A stretch of DNA of 47,849 nt from Deltaproteobacteria bacterium (GTDB lineage: Bacteria; Myxococcota_A; UBA9042; DTJE01), in NCBI GenBank assembly GCA_029555025.1, contig JAKPTZ010000014.1, positions 1 through 47,849 of the forward strand. Reading direction: 5' to 3'. Below, one piece after another: positions 17,765-25,850 of the stretch (position 1 is its first letter; each line of letters begins with the position of its first letter). The notes beneath the pieces were generated by a model, which saw only the letters and a list, made by a program, of their open reading frames with translations, did not search any database and was not told the DNA's origin. The translations under genes were made by a program, and so were the position numbers.

Positions 17765-19084
17765 TCAGGGACGGAAGCCATCTTCGGCAAGGCCCAGCAT
17801 GTATTTCCAGGCAGGAACAACGGTAATCAGCCCGTGATCGGCATCCACTGTTGAAGATTCGTCCAGAGTCACGATCGTTCCCGTCGAAACATTCAGTGCC
17901 TTCATCGCCTCTGCCAGCCCTGTGACTTCACGGTGACGTGTCGCCGAATCGGCCATGTTTTCACAGACCTGCACCAGATCAAGCCCGCCATCGGATCGCC
18001 GCACGACAAAATCGACCTCGCGACCGCCTGGCCCCCTGTAATAGGCGATGTCCGGAAAATGCCGCCTGATCGCCAGAAATACCGCGTTTTCCAGCATGTG
18101 GCCGGTATTCGCCAGCACACCCGATGAAAGGGATCGAACCAGTCCCTGGTCAACGCAATAGATCTTTTTCGGGTTCGTGTTGACCCTGGCCGCTGACGAA
18201 TCGAACAGCTTCACGGAAAAGAGCAGATACGCATCCTGCAACCATTCCAGGAAGTCGGAAACAATTGCCTTGGTCGCCTTGTGACCGGTGGACTTCAGAA
18301 AGCCGGTCAAACTGTTGTGGGAATACATCGAACCGGCGTTGTCGATCAACCGGCGCGTCAGTTCCGACAGCATCCTTGGATGCGCCACATTATGCCTTTC
18401 GACGATATCGCGGTACATGATTGCGCCGAAGTACTCCTGGTGTACTTTTGTTCGCAGCCTGCGATCAAAGCCGGTCACTTCCGGAAAACCGCCACGAAGC
18501 ATGAATTCATCGAAGGCCTGACGTATCAGGAAGCGCTGCCTGCTGGTTGGAACGGCCGGTGCCTGAATACCCCTTGAATCAAGATATTCCGGGAATGAAA
18601 AAGGGAATACTTCCCAGGGAATCGACCGGCCCCGCATCTGCGTCGCAATTTCAGACGACAACATCTTCGCAGAGGAACCGGTCAGATAAACCTGACAATT
18701 TTCGGTGCGCAGAAGCCTGTCCACGAAGGGCTCCCAATCTGCAACCTCTTGAATTTCATCAAAGAAACAATGGATGGTTTCCACATTCTTTTTTTCGGGA
18801 AACCTGGACCAGTAAGCGTCGATCACGGCGGCCGGACCCTGGCGCCGAAGCTCGGCAAGCCTGTCATCAAAGAAATTGACGGCCAGTATGTTCTGGCGTG
18901 GAAGCCCGCCGTCTATCAGACCTTGCATCAACTGATTCATATAGGTCGATTTGCCGCTGCGTCGAACCCCCATGAAGACGCCCGCCTTGCCCGGGATCGC
19001 CGGTGTATTCAAACGCCGGGGAATCCCCGTGACTATCGGAGCCTCGTGCGAGTCCCGGATTATTTCCTTAAGGATTTCCTTCAT
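17765..19084 (-). CDS. AAA-family ATPase with DUF4143 domain
   Basis: The 439-residue protein has Walker A GVRRSGKSTYMNQL (residues ~39-52), Walker B CFFDEIQEVADWEPF and a sensor-like YLTGSSAKMLSSE, then GRSIPWEVFPFSFPEYL, the typical AAA_14 block. The C-terminal DUF4143 region contains GGREVDFVVRR followed by LDLVQVC. In most members this second strand reads E-x-K, giving a nuclease-like site. Here the Lys is replaced (QVC), so nuclease activity is doubtful. The biological role of this widespread family is not settled. The start at 19084 has AGGG about 9 bases upstream. Directly upstream lies a regular array of AACYGGYAA sites (19103-19217) that may control it. It follows rmuC in the same direction after 171 bp. 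Confidence 0.9.
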   Translation of the reverse strand: MKEILKEIIRDSHEAPIVTGIPRRLNTPAIPGKAGVFMGVRRSGKSTYMNQLMQGLIDGGLPRQNILAVNFFDDRLAELRRQGPAAVIDAYWSRFPEKKNVETIHCFFDEIQEVADWEPFVDRLLRTENCQVYLTGSSAKMLSSEIATQMRGRSIPWEVFPFSFPEYLDSRGIQAPAVPTSRQRFLIRQAFDEFMLRGGFPEVTGFDRRLRTKVHQEYFGAIMYRDIVERHNVAHPRMLSELTRRLIDNAGSMYSHNSLTGFLKSTGHKATKAIVSDFLEWLQDAYLLFSVKLFDSSAARVNTNPKKIYCVDQGLVRSLSSGVLANTGHMLENAVFLAIRRHFPDIAYYRGPGGREVDFVVRRSDGGLDLVQVCENMADSATRHREVTGLAEAMKALNVSTGTIVTLDESSTVDADHGLITVVPAWKYMLGLAEDGFRP

Positions 19085-19102
19085 ATCTTCACCCTACACA
19101 AT

Positions 19103-19217
19103 AACCGGCAAATCGCAGACACGGCAAACCGGCAATAATTGCTTACCAGTTTCCAAACAAACTGGCAACAAAACATTACCAGTTATCACCAAAACCGGCA
19201 ATGATTCCGATCCGGTT
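19103..19217. repeat. Array of alternating AACYGGYAA sites, 33-bp period
   Basis: A 9-base motif AACYGGYAA occurs at 19103-19111 (+), 19127-19135 (+), 19143-19151 (-), 19160-19168 (+), 19176-19184 (-), 19193-19201 (+), and as a diverged copy at 19209-19217 (-). From 19127 on, copies alternate in orientation every 16-17 bases, so the DNA is three diverged 33-bp units (19127, 19160, 19193), each an inverted pair. As a result two perfect hairpins can form: CCAGTTT/AAACTGG (19146-19165) and CAAAACCGG/CCGGTTTTG (19190-19220). The array fills most of the gap between rmuC and the ATPase gene and sits 19-133 bp upstream of the ATPase start. It could be an operator array or an RNA structure at the rmuC 3' end. 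Confidence 0.75.
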
Positions 19218-19255
19218 TTGTTACGCGAATCTGCCCTGAGCGGAAAACCAATGGG

Positions 19256-20572
19256 TCAAACAAGTTCGCCTTCAGCGTTTCCGGCTTCGGCTTCGTAGTC
19301 GTCGTCGGGCATGGCGTCGCCCTTTTCGGGCAGGGAAAGGATGGTCGCGGCTTCGGCAACGGACAGGCTCTGGACCGACGACAGTTTGCTCTTCATCTTC
19401 TTCGTGCGGGTGCCGGCCGATTCAAGCGTCTTTGACGCTGCGTTGATCTGCTTCTGAACCTTTTCCAGGAAATCACCGAATGTCTCGAACTCGGTTTTGA
19501 CAGCGGCCAGGACCTTCCAGACCTCGTGCGAACGCTTTTCGATGGCAAGGGTCTGGAAACCGACGCGCAGGCTGGAAAGGATCGATGACAGCGTGGTCGG
19601 GCCCGCCACGATCACCCGGTAACTGTTCTGGATCTCGCCCACCAGGCCGGGCTGGCGCAGGATTTCCGAATACAGGCCCTCGGACGGCAGGAACATGATG
19701 CCGAAGTCGGTCGAAAGCGGCGGGTTGATGTACTTGTCGTGAATGTCCTTGGCCGACGTCCGCACCGCGCGGGCCAGTGCATCGCCGCATTTCTTGACGC
19801 CATCCATGTCGGCCGCCTGGACGGCATCCAGCAGGCGTTCGTAGTCTTCCTTGGGGAACTTGGCGTCAATCGGCAGCCAGACCGGATCGCCACCGTCTTC
19901 CGCGCGGCCGGGAAGCCTGACCGCGTACTCGACGCGATCCGAGTTATTCTTCGGCGACACGTTCTGCGCGTACTGGTCAGGGGTCAGGATTTCTGACAGG
20001 ATGGCGCCGAGCTGGTATTCGCCCCAGGTGCCGCGATCCTTGACGTTGGTCAGGACGCGCTTCAAACCGCCCACGTCGGACGCCAGGGTCTGCATCTCGC
20101 CAAGGCCGCGCTGGACAGCCTCGAGTCTTTCGGAAACAAGCTTGAACGACTCGCCCAGACGCTTTTCAAGCGTGGTCTGCAACTTTTCATCAACGGTCCT
20201 GCGCATCTCGTCCAGCTTCTTTTCGTTGCTTTCCTGGATCTGCGCGAACTTGTTTTCGACCGCGATCCGCATGCGGTCAAGGGCCTCGATATTCTGCGTG
20301 GTGATGTCCTTCAGGACGCCGCGCTGCTCCTCGCCCAGTTTGTGCATGGTGCCGACCAGCGTATTGTTGGCTCGTTCCTGCTGTTCAGCGACTTCCTTGC
20401 GCAGGCCGCGGCTGTGGGTTTCCATCTCCTGACGGACACGCTGCATTTCGTCGCGGACGGTAGCATCGGTGTTCGCCGCGTTCAGCCTGCCGACCTTACC
20501 CATGACAGCAACCAGCATCGCCAGCACGGCCGCAAGCATCACAATCGCGATGATAATCAATATGTTAAGCAT
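19256..20572 (-). CDS. rmuC: RmuC-family DNA recombination protein
   Basis: The 438-residue protein has an N-terminal membrane anchor (MLNILIIIAIVMLAAVLAML), a long coiled coil (residues ~35-170) and the RmuC core with its signature blocks LKRVLTNVKDRGTWGEYQL, PIDAKFPKEDYERLL and LSTDFGIMFLPSEGLYSE. The core has a restriction-nuclease-like fold. The E. coli homologue limits inversions at short inverted repeats, and relatives act against incoming DNA. An upstream in-frame extension to 20659 is rejected because the ATG at 20572 begins at the anchor and has GAGGGGG about 7 bases upstream. The C-terminus ends in a variable acidic tail (EAEAGNAEGELV). The gene is divergent from the small antitoxin-like gene at 20743. 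Confidence 0.95.
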   Translation of the reverse strand: MLNILIIIAIVMLAAVLAMLVAVMGKVGRLNAANTDATVRDEMQRVRQEMETHSRGLRKEVAEQQERANNTLVGTMHKLGEEQRGVLKDITTQNIEALDRMRIAVENKFAQIQESNEKKLDEMRRTVDEKLQTTLEKRLGESFKLVSERLEAVQRGLGEMQTLASDVGGLKRVLTNVKDRGTWGEYQLGAILSEILTPDQYAQNVSPKNNSDRVEYAVRLPGRAEDGGDPVWLPIDAKFPKEDYERLLDAVQAADMDGVKKCGDALARAVRTSAKDIHDKYINPPLSTDFGIMFLPSEGLYSEILRQPGLVGEIQNSYRVIVAGPTTLSSILSSLRVGFQTLAIEKRSHEVWKVLAAVKTEFETFGDFLEKVQKQINAASKTLESAGTRTKKMKSKLSSVQSLSVAEAATILSLPEKGDAMPDDDYEAEAGNAEGELV

Positions 20573-20742
20573 GGATAACCCCCTCAAGCGCGCCACCGGG
20601 GCGCCGTAACCCAGATATTGCCCCTTCCGTCTTCCGCCGTACACCGGATTCTGTTTCAACCGAAAGATAACCTGTCTGGCGGCAAGATTCCTGCCTGAAA
20701 AATATGTTACTCTTGCGGCGTACCAGGTTTCTGGAGGTCAAA

Positions 20743-20901
20743 ATGACTCAAACTGAACAAGTCGCATCTCCGTGGGACGACTTTTTTGCCAGTCCCGACA
20801 GAGTCCCGCAGGACTTCATGTTGCATCGCGACCGAGAACCTCCACAGGAACGGGATATCTTCACCGAGCGCGACGATGTCCGGCAAGATCTCCGCCAGTG
20901 A
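20743..20901 (+). CDS. Orphan VapB-like antitoxin tail (52 residues)
   Basis: The 52-residue product contains SPWDDFFASPDRVPQDFM followed by HRDREPPQERDIF. This pattern matches the C-terminal, toxin-binding tail of VapB antitoxins (W-D-x-F-F ... V-x-x-D-F-M ... R-x-x-P-P-Q-E-R). The N-terminal AbrB-like DNA-binding half is missing, and I find no trace of it in other frames upstream. The ATG at 20743 has a strong GGAGG 7 bases upstream, so the short frame appears translated; a weaker in-frame start at 20704 would add 13 residues. No PIN-domain VapC toxin follows. It may be a decayed remnant, or a free tail able to neutralise a VapC encoded elsewhere. Confidence 0.6.
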   Translation: MTQTEQVASPWDDFFASPDRVPQDFMLHRDREPPQERDIFTERDDVRQDLRQ

Positions 20902-20966
20902 TTCAATTTCCACGCCCCAGGTTGTAAACTGCCACCTGCAACAATCGCCCATCGAGGCAATACAAA

Positions 20967-23135
20967 ATGCAGCACCTGAAGAACCCCTTGCGACTGGCGG
21001 CAGCGGCCGTGGCAACGGTCGCGGCGGCCGTTATCGTCGCCGGCTGTGCCGACGGCAGCAACGGCAATCCCGACATCGTTGAATGCATCCCCACCTGCGC
21101 CGAAGGCCAGGAATGCGGGGGCGATGGATGCGGCGGATTCTGCGGCACGCCCGACGGCATGTGCGCCGACGGCCTGAAGTGCGACGGCATGTCGTGCATC
21201 GCGAATCCCTGCCCGGCCGGCTTCGTCCTGGTCCCGGCGTGGACGTACAGGATGGGCTCGCCGGACAACGAACCGGGCCGTGTCACCGGCGGCGGCGACG
21301 AGACCCTTCACAAGGTCACGATTTCAAAGCCTTTCTGCATGGCTGAAACCGAAGTGACCAACGCCGAATGGGCGGCAGTCACGGCGACGACCCCATCATA
21401 TTTCAAGGACGCGGGCGATAATGTGGCAGTCCAGAACATCAACTGGTACGACGCCATCAAGTTCCTGAACATGAAATCCGTGGGCGACGAACTGACGCCC
21501 TGCTATTTGACGGACATGGAATCGGGCACGCATGGCGGAGGGTGCGTTACCGGCCAGATCCAGTGCAACGGCGACTTCCACTTCGGGTCGGTTTCCCGTG
21601 TGCCTGGATGCACCGGATACCGCCTGCCGACCGAAGCCGAGTGGGAGCTTGCCGCGCGTGCCGGCCACGACACCGATCCCGACGAATTCGAAGGCCTTCA
21701 GCCTGCCCAGGGACTGCAGTGCCAATCCCCGAACCCCCGCCTGGATCCGTTCGCGTGGTACTGCGGAAACGCCGCCGCAACGTATGAATCAGCATACGAC
21801 TGCCGTGACTGGAGCCCCCTTGAAACATGCGGTCCGCAGCCCGTCGCGCGGAAGGATCCGAACGCCTGGGGCCTGTACGACATGCTGGGCAACGTGTTCG
21901 AATTCACCCAGGATCAATACTGGTGGCACACGGCCGATCCCCAGACGGACCCGCTGCTTGACGACGAAAACGGGTACAACCGGGTGATCCGTGGCGGCTC
22001 GTGGTCGGCAGCCGCGGCCTTTGCCAGGGTGGCTTCCCGCGCGGCCATGGGCCCCACCGATCGGGGCGACGTCGGCCTGCGGCCCGTCATTGACCCGCCG
22101 ACCTCTGCACTGGGGCCGATGATACAGGCCCGCCTTGCGGCAGGCCTTGACGGCACCGATGACAGCGCGCGAACGAACCGGATCGCGCCAGCCGCAGGAA
22201 ACATGGCGCCAGAAACATCCGGAAGAAGCTCGACTGACGGCAGCGGGGCCGAAGCAGCCATGCCGGAACCTGCCCCCGGGGCAGAAGACCAGGAACAGGA
22301 GGTCGTCTTCGCGGGTCCGACGTACCGCGTGGTGTCGTTCAACCTGATGTGCAGCGTGTGCGGCGCCGGCTACGACGATTGGGAAGAACGCCTGGTCTAT
22401 TTCGGCGACATGTTCGAGACAATCCAGGCCGACCTGATCGGCATCCAGGAAATCGTCTTCGATTTCGAGGTCGATCAGTTGCTGGCCGAACTTCCAGGTT
22501 ACGCCGCGTACTTCTACAAGGGCGACGGTGCCGACTTCTTCGCCTATCCGGACGCGACCGTCCTTTACCGCACGGACCGGTTCGAACTGCTTGACCAGGG
22601 CGAATACTGGCTTTCGCCGACGCCCGACGTTCCGTGGTCGATGGGTTACTCGCCCGGCCAGTCGATTCCCAGGGTCGTGGCCTGGGTCAAGTTGCGGGAC
22701 AGGACAACCAGCCAGATCGTCTATTTCGCGACCACGCACTACGACTCGACGCATCCGCACCAGGAACACAGCGCGCCCCAGATGATCCGGACGGTCGAGC
22801 AGTGGGCAGTCGAAGCCCCCGTCATCCAGACCGGCGACTTCAATACCGAACCACGCGACCCGGCGTTCAACATCCTTACAAACGGAATCGACGCAACCGG
22901 ATTCCACATGGATGACACGTTCGCAACCGTTGGAAACTACTGGAACAGCGACGTCAACACACCGAAGAACCCGCCATACGACCCGATCAACCGGATTGAC
23001 CACATCTTCACGGCGGGAGCTGATTTTTCAACGAAGTTCTGGTGGGTTGACCTGCGCAAGTTCGGGCCCGACACCCTGTACCCTTCGGATCACCGCCTGA
23101 TCTGGGCCGAGATCGTGATGAACGGTCCGTACTGA
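20967..23135 (+). CDS. Lipoprotein fusing an FGE-like domain to an endonuclease/exonuclease/phosphatase domain
   Basis: This 722-residue protein has a signal peptide ending at AGC27 (lipobox-like), then a Cys-rich segment (residues ~38-80: IPTCAEGQECGGDGCGGFCG). An FGE-sulfatase-like domain follows (~82-375: VPAWTYRMGSP, YRLPTEAEWELAARAG, LYDMLGNVFEFTQD, VIRGGSWSA, GDVGLRPV). After a low-complexity Ala/Pro/Glu linker (~380-450) comes a complete EEP hydrolase domain (~450-722). EEP catalytic blocks are all visible: VVSFNLM, IGIQEI, VLYRTDRFELL, ATTHYDST, QTGDFNTEP, INRIDHIFT and YPSDHRLIW. The FGE part lacks the catalytic Cys pair. The EEP part could cleave nucleic acid, phospholipid or phosphosugar outside the inner membrane; the substrate cannot be told. 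ATG 20967 has GAGG about 10 bases upstream. The gene appears monocistronic. Confidence 0.9.
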   Translation: MQHLKNPLRLAAAAVATVAAAVIVAGCADGSNGNPDIVECIPTCAEGQECGGDGCGGFCGTPDGMCADGLKCDGMSCIANPCPAGFVLVPAWTYRMGSPDNEPGRVTGGGDETLHKVTISKPFCMAETEVTNAEWAAVTATTPSYFKDAGDNVAVQNINWYDAIKFLNMKSVGDELTPCYLTDMESGTHGGGCVTGQIQCNGDFHFGSVSRVPGCTGYRLPTEAEWELAARAGHDTDPDEFEGLQPAQGLQCQSPNPRLDPFAWYCGNAAATYESAYDCRDWSPLETCGPQPVARKDPNAWGLYDMLGNVFEFTQDQYWWHTADPQTDPLLDDENGYNRVIRGGSWSAAAAFARVASRAAMGPTDRGDVGLRPVIDPPTSALGPMIQARLAAGLDGTDDSARTNRIAPAAGNMAPETSGRSSTDGSGAEAAMPEPAPGAEDQEQEVVFAGPTYRVVSFNLMCSVCGAGYDDWEERLVYFGDMFETIQADLIGIQEIVFDFEVDQLLAELPGYAAYFYKGDGADFFAYPDATVLYRTDRFELLDQGEYWLSPTPDVPWSMGYSPGQSIPRVVAWVKLRDRTTSQIVYFATTHYDSTHPHQEHSAPQMIRTVEQWAVEAPVIQTGDFNTEPRDPAFNILTNGIDATGFHMDDTFATVGNYWNSDVNTPKNPPYDPINRIDHIFTAGADFSTKFWWVDLRKFGPDTLYPSDHRLIWAEIVMNGPY

Positions 23136-23229
23136 AACGGCCTTCCGGAGTCTTACCAACATATCCGGCCCGACGCACCAGCCTGACAGGCAAACAGAAT
23201 TTGATTTTGTGGAAATCCTTGTCCGGAAG

Positions 23230-24738
23230 CTATTCCGACAGAAGTCTTAAGTACTTGTCGGCAACGGGATCGCCCGGACGCGTCTGGCGCAACTCCAGAA
23301 AAAGCTGACGTGCCTGTTGGCGGTGGCCGGCGCGATAGGTTGCCACCGCAAGATTCTTCAAGAAGAACGGCCTGTTGCCAAGCGAGACGATGCAACCCTG
23401 AAAGACTTCGACGGCCTTTTCCGGCTGATCCACGTCACCGTAAATGTACGCATTTCCAAGGTTGCGGCAGACCTGCGGGCTGTCGGGATACGCCTGCCAG
23501 ACGTGCGACCACAGCTTCACTCCGTCACGATAGACCGCACCCTGGGAATGCGCGGCAAGGCCAAGCGCCACGACAAGAATCACGGCCGCGACCCCGGCCA
23601 TCATCCTGACCGGCCTTGCTGTCCGCGACAGCAGCGGCGACACCGCCGCCCCGGCGGCCAGTGCCAGGCCCGCAAGCACCAGATAGATGTAACTGTTGGC
23701 ATACTGGCGCGACAACGGCACGACGCCCGACTGCGGGATGTATGCCGCGACAGCCAGGGCCAGCCCGACAAATGCCGGGTGACGGCGGATGCCGGTCCAC
23801 ACGACAAGGGCAAGCATCCCGACCACGACCAGGCCGCCGATGGCAAGTGTCGGCATCGAAGGCCCTGCCGCCGGATCCAGGTACTTCGGCAGCAGGTCGA
23901 ACGGCCAGAACACGATCCGAGCATGCCAGCCGGCGCCCGCAAGCACGCGTTCGACCAGGTCGCTTCCGCGCGAACCCTGCAGGGCACCCATTCCGGTTTC
24001 CAGCCTGTGGGCAATCACGGCAAGCGCCGCGTTAATCCCGATGATGAACGCCCACAGGGAAAGACCAGCCCCCTTGCGCCAGGCCCAGTGGCTTTCCCGC
24101 ACTTCCAGGGGCGCGTCGCCCGGACGGACCGGCCGCCGAAGGTCAAGCACCAGCAGAAGAACCGGGACGAGAAGCGCCGATGGCTTGGAAAGGGCCGCAA
24201 GCAGGCAGAGCCCGGCGGCGGGAAGCCTTGCCCGAATCCCGCGATCACGCGCGGGAATGCCAAGAAATGACGCGAGCGCCATCACCGAGAACATCGCGGC
24301 CAGCAGATCCTTGCGGCCGGACACCCATGAAACAGGTTCCCCGACAGCGGGATGCACCGCGAAAAGAAGCGCGACCCCGGCGGCGACCCAGACGCGGCAC
24401 CCCAGGTTAAGTGCCAGGATATAAAGGATTATCCCAATGATCACATGAATCATCAGGTTGACGGTGTGGTACCAGGCAGGGTTCAGGCCCGCAACGAAAT
24501 GATCCGCGACATAACTCCCGACCGTCACGGGAACCGGATATCCAAGATACGGGGTCATCAGGTGATCGGCCAGGCTGACCGACCCTGGATCGGTCACCGC
24601 CCGGTTCTGGACAACGTGCAGGTCGTCATCCCAGTTCACGAACTTGAACCCGGCCACCTGGCCGAAAACGACAACCGTGGCGACGATGACGGCAAGCAGG
24701 CCAAGCATGATATCGCGTACGTGGTTCAGCTTTCTCAA
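23230..24738 (-). CDS. TMTC-like multi-pass GT-C glycosyltransferase with C-terminal TPRs
   Basis: The 502-residue protein opens with one membrane helix followed by FVNWDDDLHVVQNRAV, a luminal loop with acidic residues where GT-C (PMT/TMTC) enzymes keep their catalytic Asp. PAWYHTVNLMIHVIIGI and FAVHPAVGEPVSWVSGRKD follow, both strongly typical of TMTC-like proteins. About 9-10 membrane helices run to residue ~400. The last ~85 residues form TPR-like helices (CRNLGNAYIYGDVDQPEKAV onward). A role in transferring a lipid-linked sugar to extracytoplasmic proteins is inferred from the family. The longest frame begins at TTG 24738; ATG 24708 (MLGLLAVIV) is an alternative, and neither has a strong ribosome site. 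It lies downstream of, and in the same direction as, the toxin-antitoxin pair, 80 bp away. Confidence 0.8.
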   Translation of the reverse strand: MRKLNHVRDIMLGLLAVIVATVVVFGQVAGFKFVNWDDDLHVVQNRAVTDPGSVSLADHLMTPYLGYPVPVTVGSYVADHFVAGLNPAWYHTVNLMIHVIIGIILYILALNLGCRVWVAAGVALLFAVHPAVGEPVSWVSGRKDLLAAMFSVMALASFLGIPARDRGIRARLPAAGLCLLAALSKPSALLVPVLLLVLDLRRPVRPGDAPLEVRESHWAWRKGAGLSLWAFIIGINAALAVIAHRLETGMGALQGSRGSDLVERVLAGAGWHARIVFWPFDLLPKYLDPAAGPSMPTLAIGGLVVVGMLALVVWTGIRRHPAFVGLALAVAAYIPQSGVVPLSRQYANSYIYLVLAGLALAAGAAVSPLLSRTARPVRMMAGVAAVILVVALGLAAHSQGAVYRDGVKLWSHVWQAYPDSPQVCRNLGNAYIYGDVDQPEKAVEVFQGCIVSLGNRPFFLKNLAVATYRAGHRQQARQLFLELRQTRPGDPVADKYLRLLSE

Positions 24739-24818
24739 TTCAAACGTCCGTGCCAGCCTTTGGCCATTATAGAATGATGTGGCCGATATGCCATCCCGGG
24801 CGCGGTTCCAGCCAGGAA

Positions 24819-25253
24819 TCAGGGCGCACGACCGAACTCGATCCGAAGCGGCCCGTCGGCACGCTGACTCATATTCTTCAGACCGGTCTCCAGAAGTTCA
24901 GCCAGGCTGTCCTGCCTGCCAAGCCTGGTGGCCATCCAGAGCCGCAGAAGCACCTCGGTGTTGTAATCCATTCCTGAAGGTTCATCATGACGGCTTTCCC
25001 ACTGCGACACGACCGAATGATTTGCCATGTTCAGCACGCGGGCCAGATCGACCTGCCGGAGCCTGAAATATGACCTGATGAATCCCACCTGGGAGCCTGT
25101 CAGCCGCGCGGCCTTGACAAGCAGCAGGCGCACGGCACTGTCCTGTATCCAGCCCATGTCGATGTCGGGAACCATCTGACCCCAGACCTCGATCATCGGA
25201 GGATCGACCAGGGTCACCGGAAAACCAAGATCCATGAAAATCACATCAGCCAT
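24819..25253 (-). CDS. XRE/MqsA-like antitoxin of a type II toxin-antitoxin pair
   Basis: The 144-residue protein has a helix-turn-helix of the XRE/MqsA type at about residues 56-95 (VGFIRSYFRLRQVDLARVL, then NHSVVSQWESR). The N-terminal ~50 residues would contact the toxin or form a dimer; the two Cys pairs of classical MqsA zinc domains are absent. The ATG at 25253 lies three bases after the stop of the DUF4258 gene, the toxin-first order seen in mqsRA and higBA operons. The protein probably also represses the operon by binding the GTTAG-N3-CTAAC palindrome at 25610-25622. The C-terminal tail (GLKNMSQRADGPLRIEFG) has no recognised motif. Confidence 0.7.
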   Translation of the reverse strand: MADVIFMDLGFPVTLVDPPMIEVWGQMVPDIDMGWIQDSAVRLLLVKAARLTGSQVGFIRSYFRLRQVDLARVLNMANHSVVSQWESRHDEPSGMDYNTEVLLRLWMATRLGRQDSLAELLETGLKNMSQRADGPLRIEFGRAP

Positions 25254-25256
25254 GAG

Positions 25257-25589
25257 TCAGTTCTCCAGTTCCGCCAGCCTTACCACCGTGACCACAAGCA
25301 TCAGTCCCTGAAACGCAACGATAACGCGCAGTTCGCGACCATCGACATCCTTCCCCTCGAAGCAGTAGCTCCAGCGCCCGCGCTCCTTGACGAAGCGGTC
25401 TCTTGAAGGCACCGGATGCCCGTGAAGAAGCGCATGCTCAATATCCGGGGCCCGGACCGACCTTTCCAGGCTCCACTGCCTGGCGTGCGGCAGCATCAGG
25501 TATTCACGACGCCGGGCCGCCTTCCTGACGCGCGTCACAAGTACCGAGCGCCTGAGCCTTGGAACCAGGGGCACAGAATCGTCGATCAT
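25257..25589 (-). CDS. DUF4258 domain protein, probable toxin of a type II pair
   Basis: The product has about 110 residues. It is small and basic (RLRRSVLVTRVRKAARRREY), with DIEHALLHG, then RWSYCFEGKDVDGRELRVIV and LVVTVVRL. That matches the DUF4258 pattern of an Arg/His-bearing helix, a Gly turn and C-terminal strands ending in V-T-V. DUF4258 proteins are commonly encoded next to XRE/MqsA-like antitoxins and are thought to act as RNase-fold toxins. Two starts are possible: ATG 25604 (no ribosome site) and ATG 25589, which has GGAG nine bases upstream and is preferred. The gene is followed after three bases by the antitoxin gene. No activity has been shown from sequence; this is family and context inference. 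Confidence 0.65.
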   Translation of the reverse strand: MIDDSVPLVPRLRRSVLVTRVRKAARRREYLMLPHARQWSLERSVRAPDIEHALLHGHPVPSRDRFVKERGRWSYCFEGKDVDGRELRVIVAFQGLMLVVTVVRLAELEN

Positions 25590-25609
25590 CAGGCATCGCT
25601 CCATGGAAT

Positions 25610-25622
25610 GTTAGCAACTAAC
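25610..25622. promoter_or_regulatory. GTTAG-N3-CTAAC palindrome, likely toxin-antitoxin operator
   Basis: A perfect 5-bp inverted repeat with a three-base centre (GTTAGCAACTAAC on +) lies 6-33 bp upstream of the two possible toxin starts. The architecture, two 5-base half-sites with three central bases, is that of operators bound by MqsA-type antitoxins (AACCT-N3/4-AGGTT), but the bases differ. Location at the operon start supports autorepression. Confidence 0.5.
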
Positions 25623-25741
25623 ATGGATTGAAACAAGGCGTGGCCCGGATTCCTTTTTCGAAACCGGGGTTCGTTTGTTTCGTCTGGAAGGGCCAGGGCA
25701 ACGGAAGGATCGAATTGGACGAAGGGTGCCCCGGTTTGTGG

Positions 25742-25800
25742 GAAAGCGCCCGGGATTGTCGAAAGGCGCCCGGGATTGTCGAAAGGCGCCCGGGCTCGCC
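25742..25800. repeat. 20-bp tandem repeat, about three copies
   Basis: The unit GAAAGGCGCCCGGGATTGTC is perfect at 25761-25780, one base shorter at 25742-25760, and diverged in its last bases at 25781-25800. A more decayed copy may precede it near 25720. Each unit carries the palindromic core CCCGGG. It is not a CRISPR, because there are no spacers. Confidence 0.8.
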
Positions 25801-25850
25801 CGAACCTGCCCGGTTTCGTCATGAAACGCCGGTGACTGACCCTCTAATGC

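Noticed and set aside
19190-19220. Hairpin CAAAACCGG/CCGGTTTTG as rmuC terminator
   Set aside because: The stem is good but no T-tract follows on the minus strand; it is explained as part of the AACYGGYAA array.
20902-20966. Possible vapC toxin after the VapB-like tail
   Set aside because: Only 65 bp separate it from the next gene, and no PIN-domain residues are encoded in any frame.
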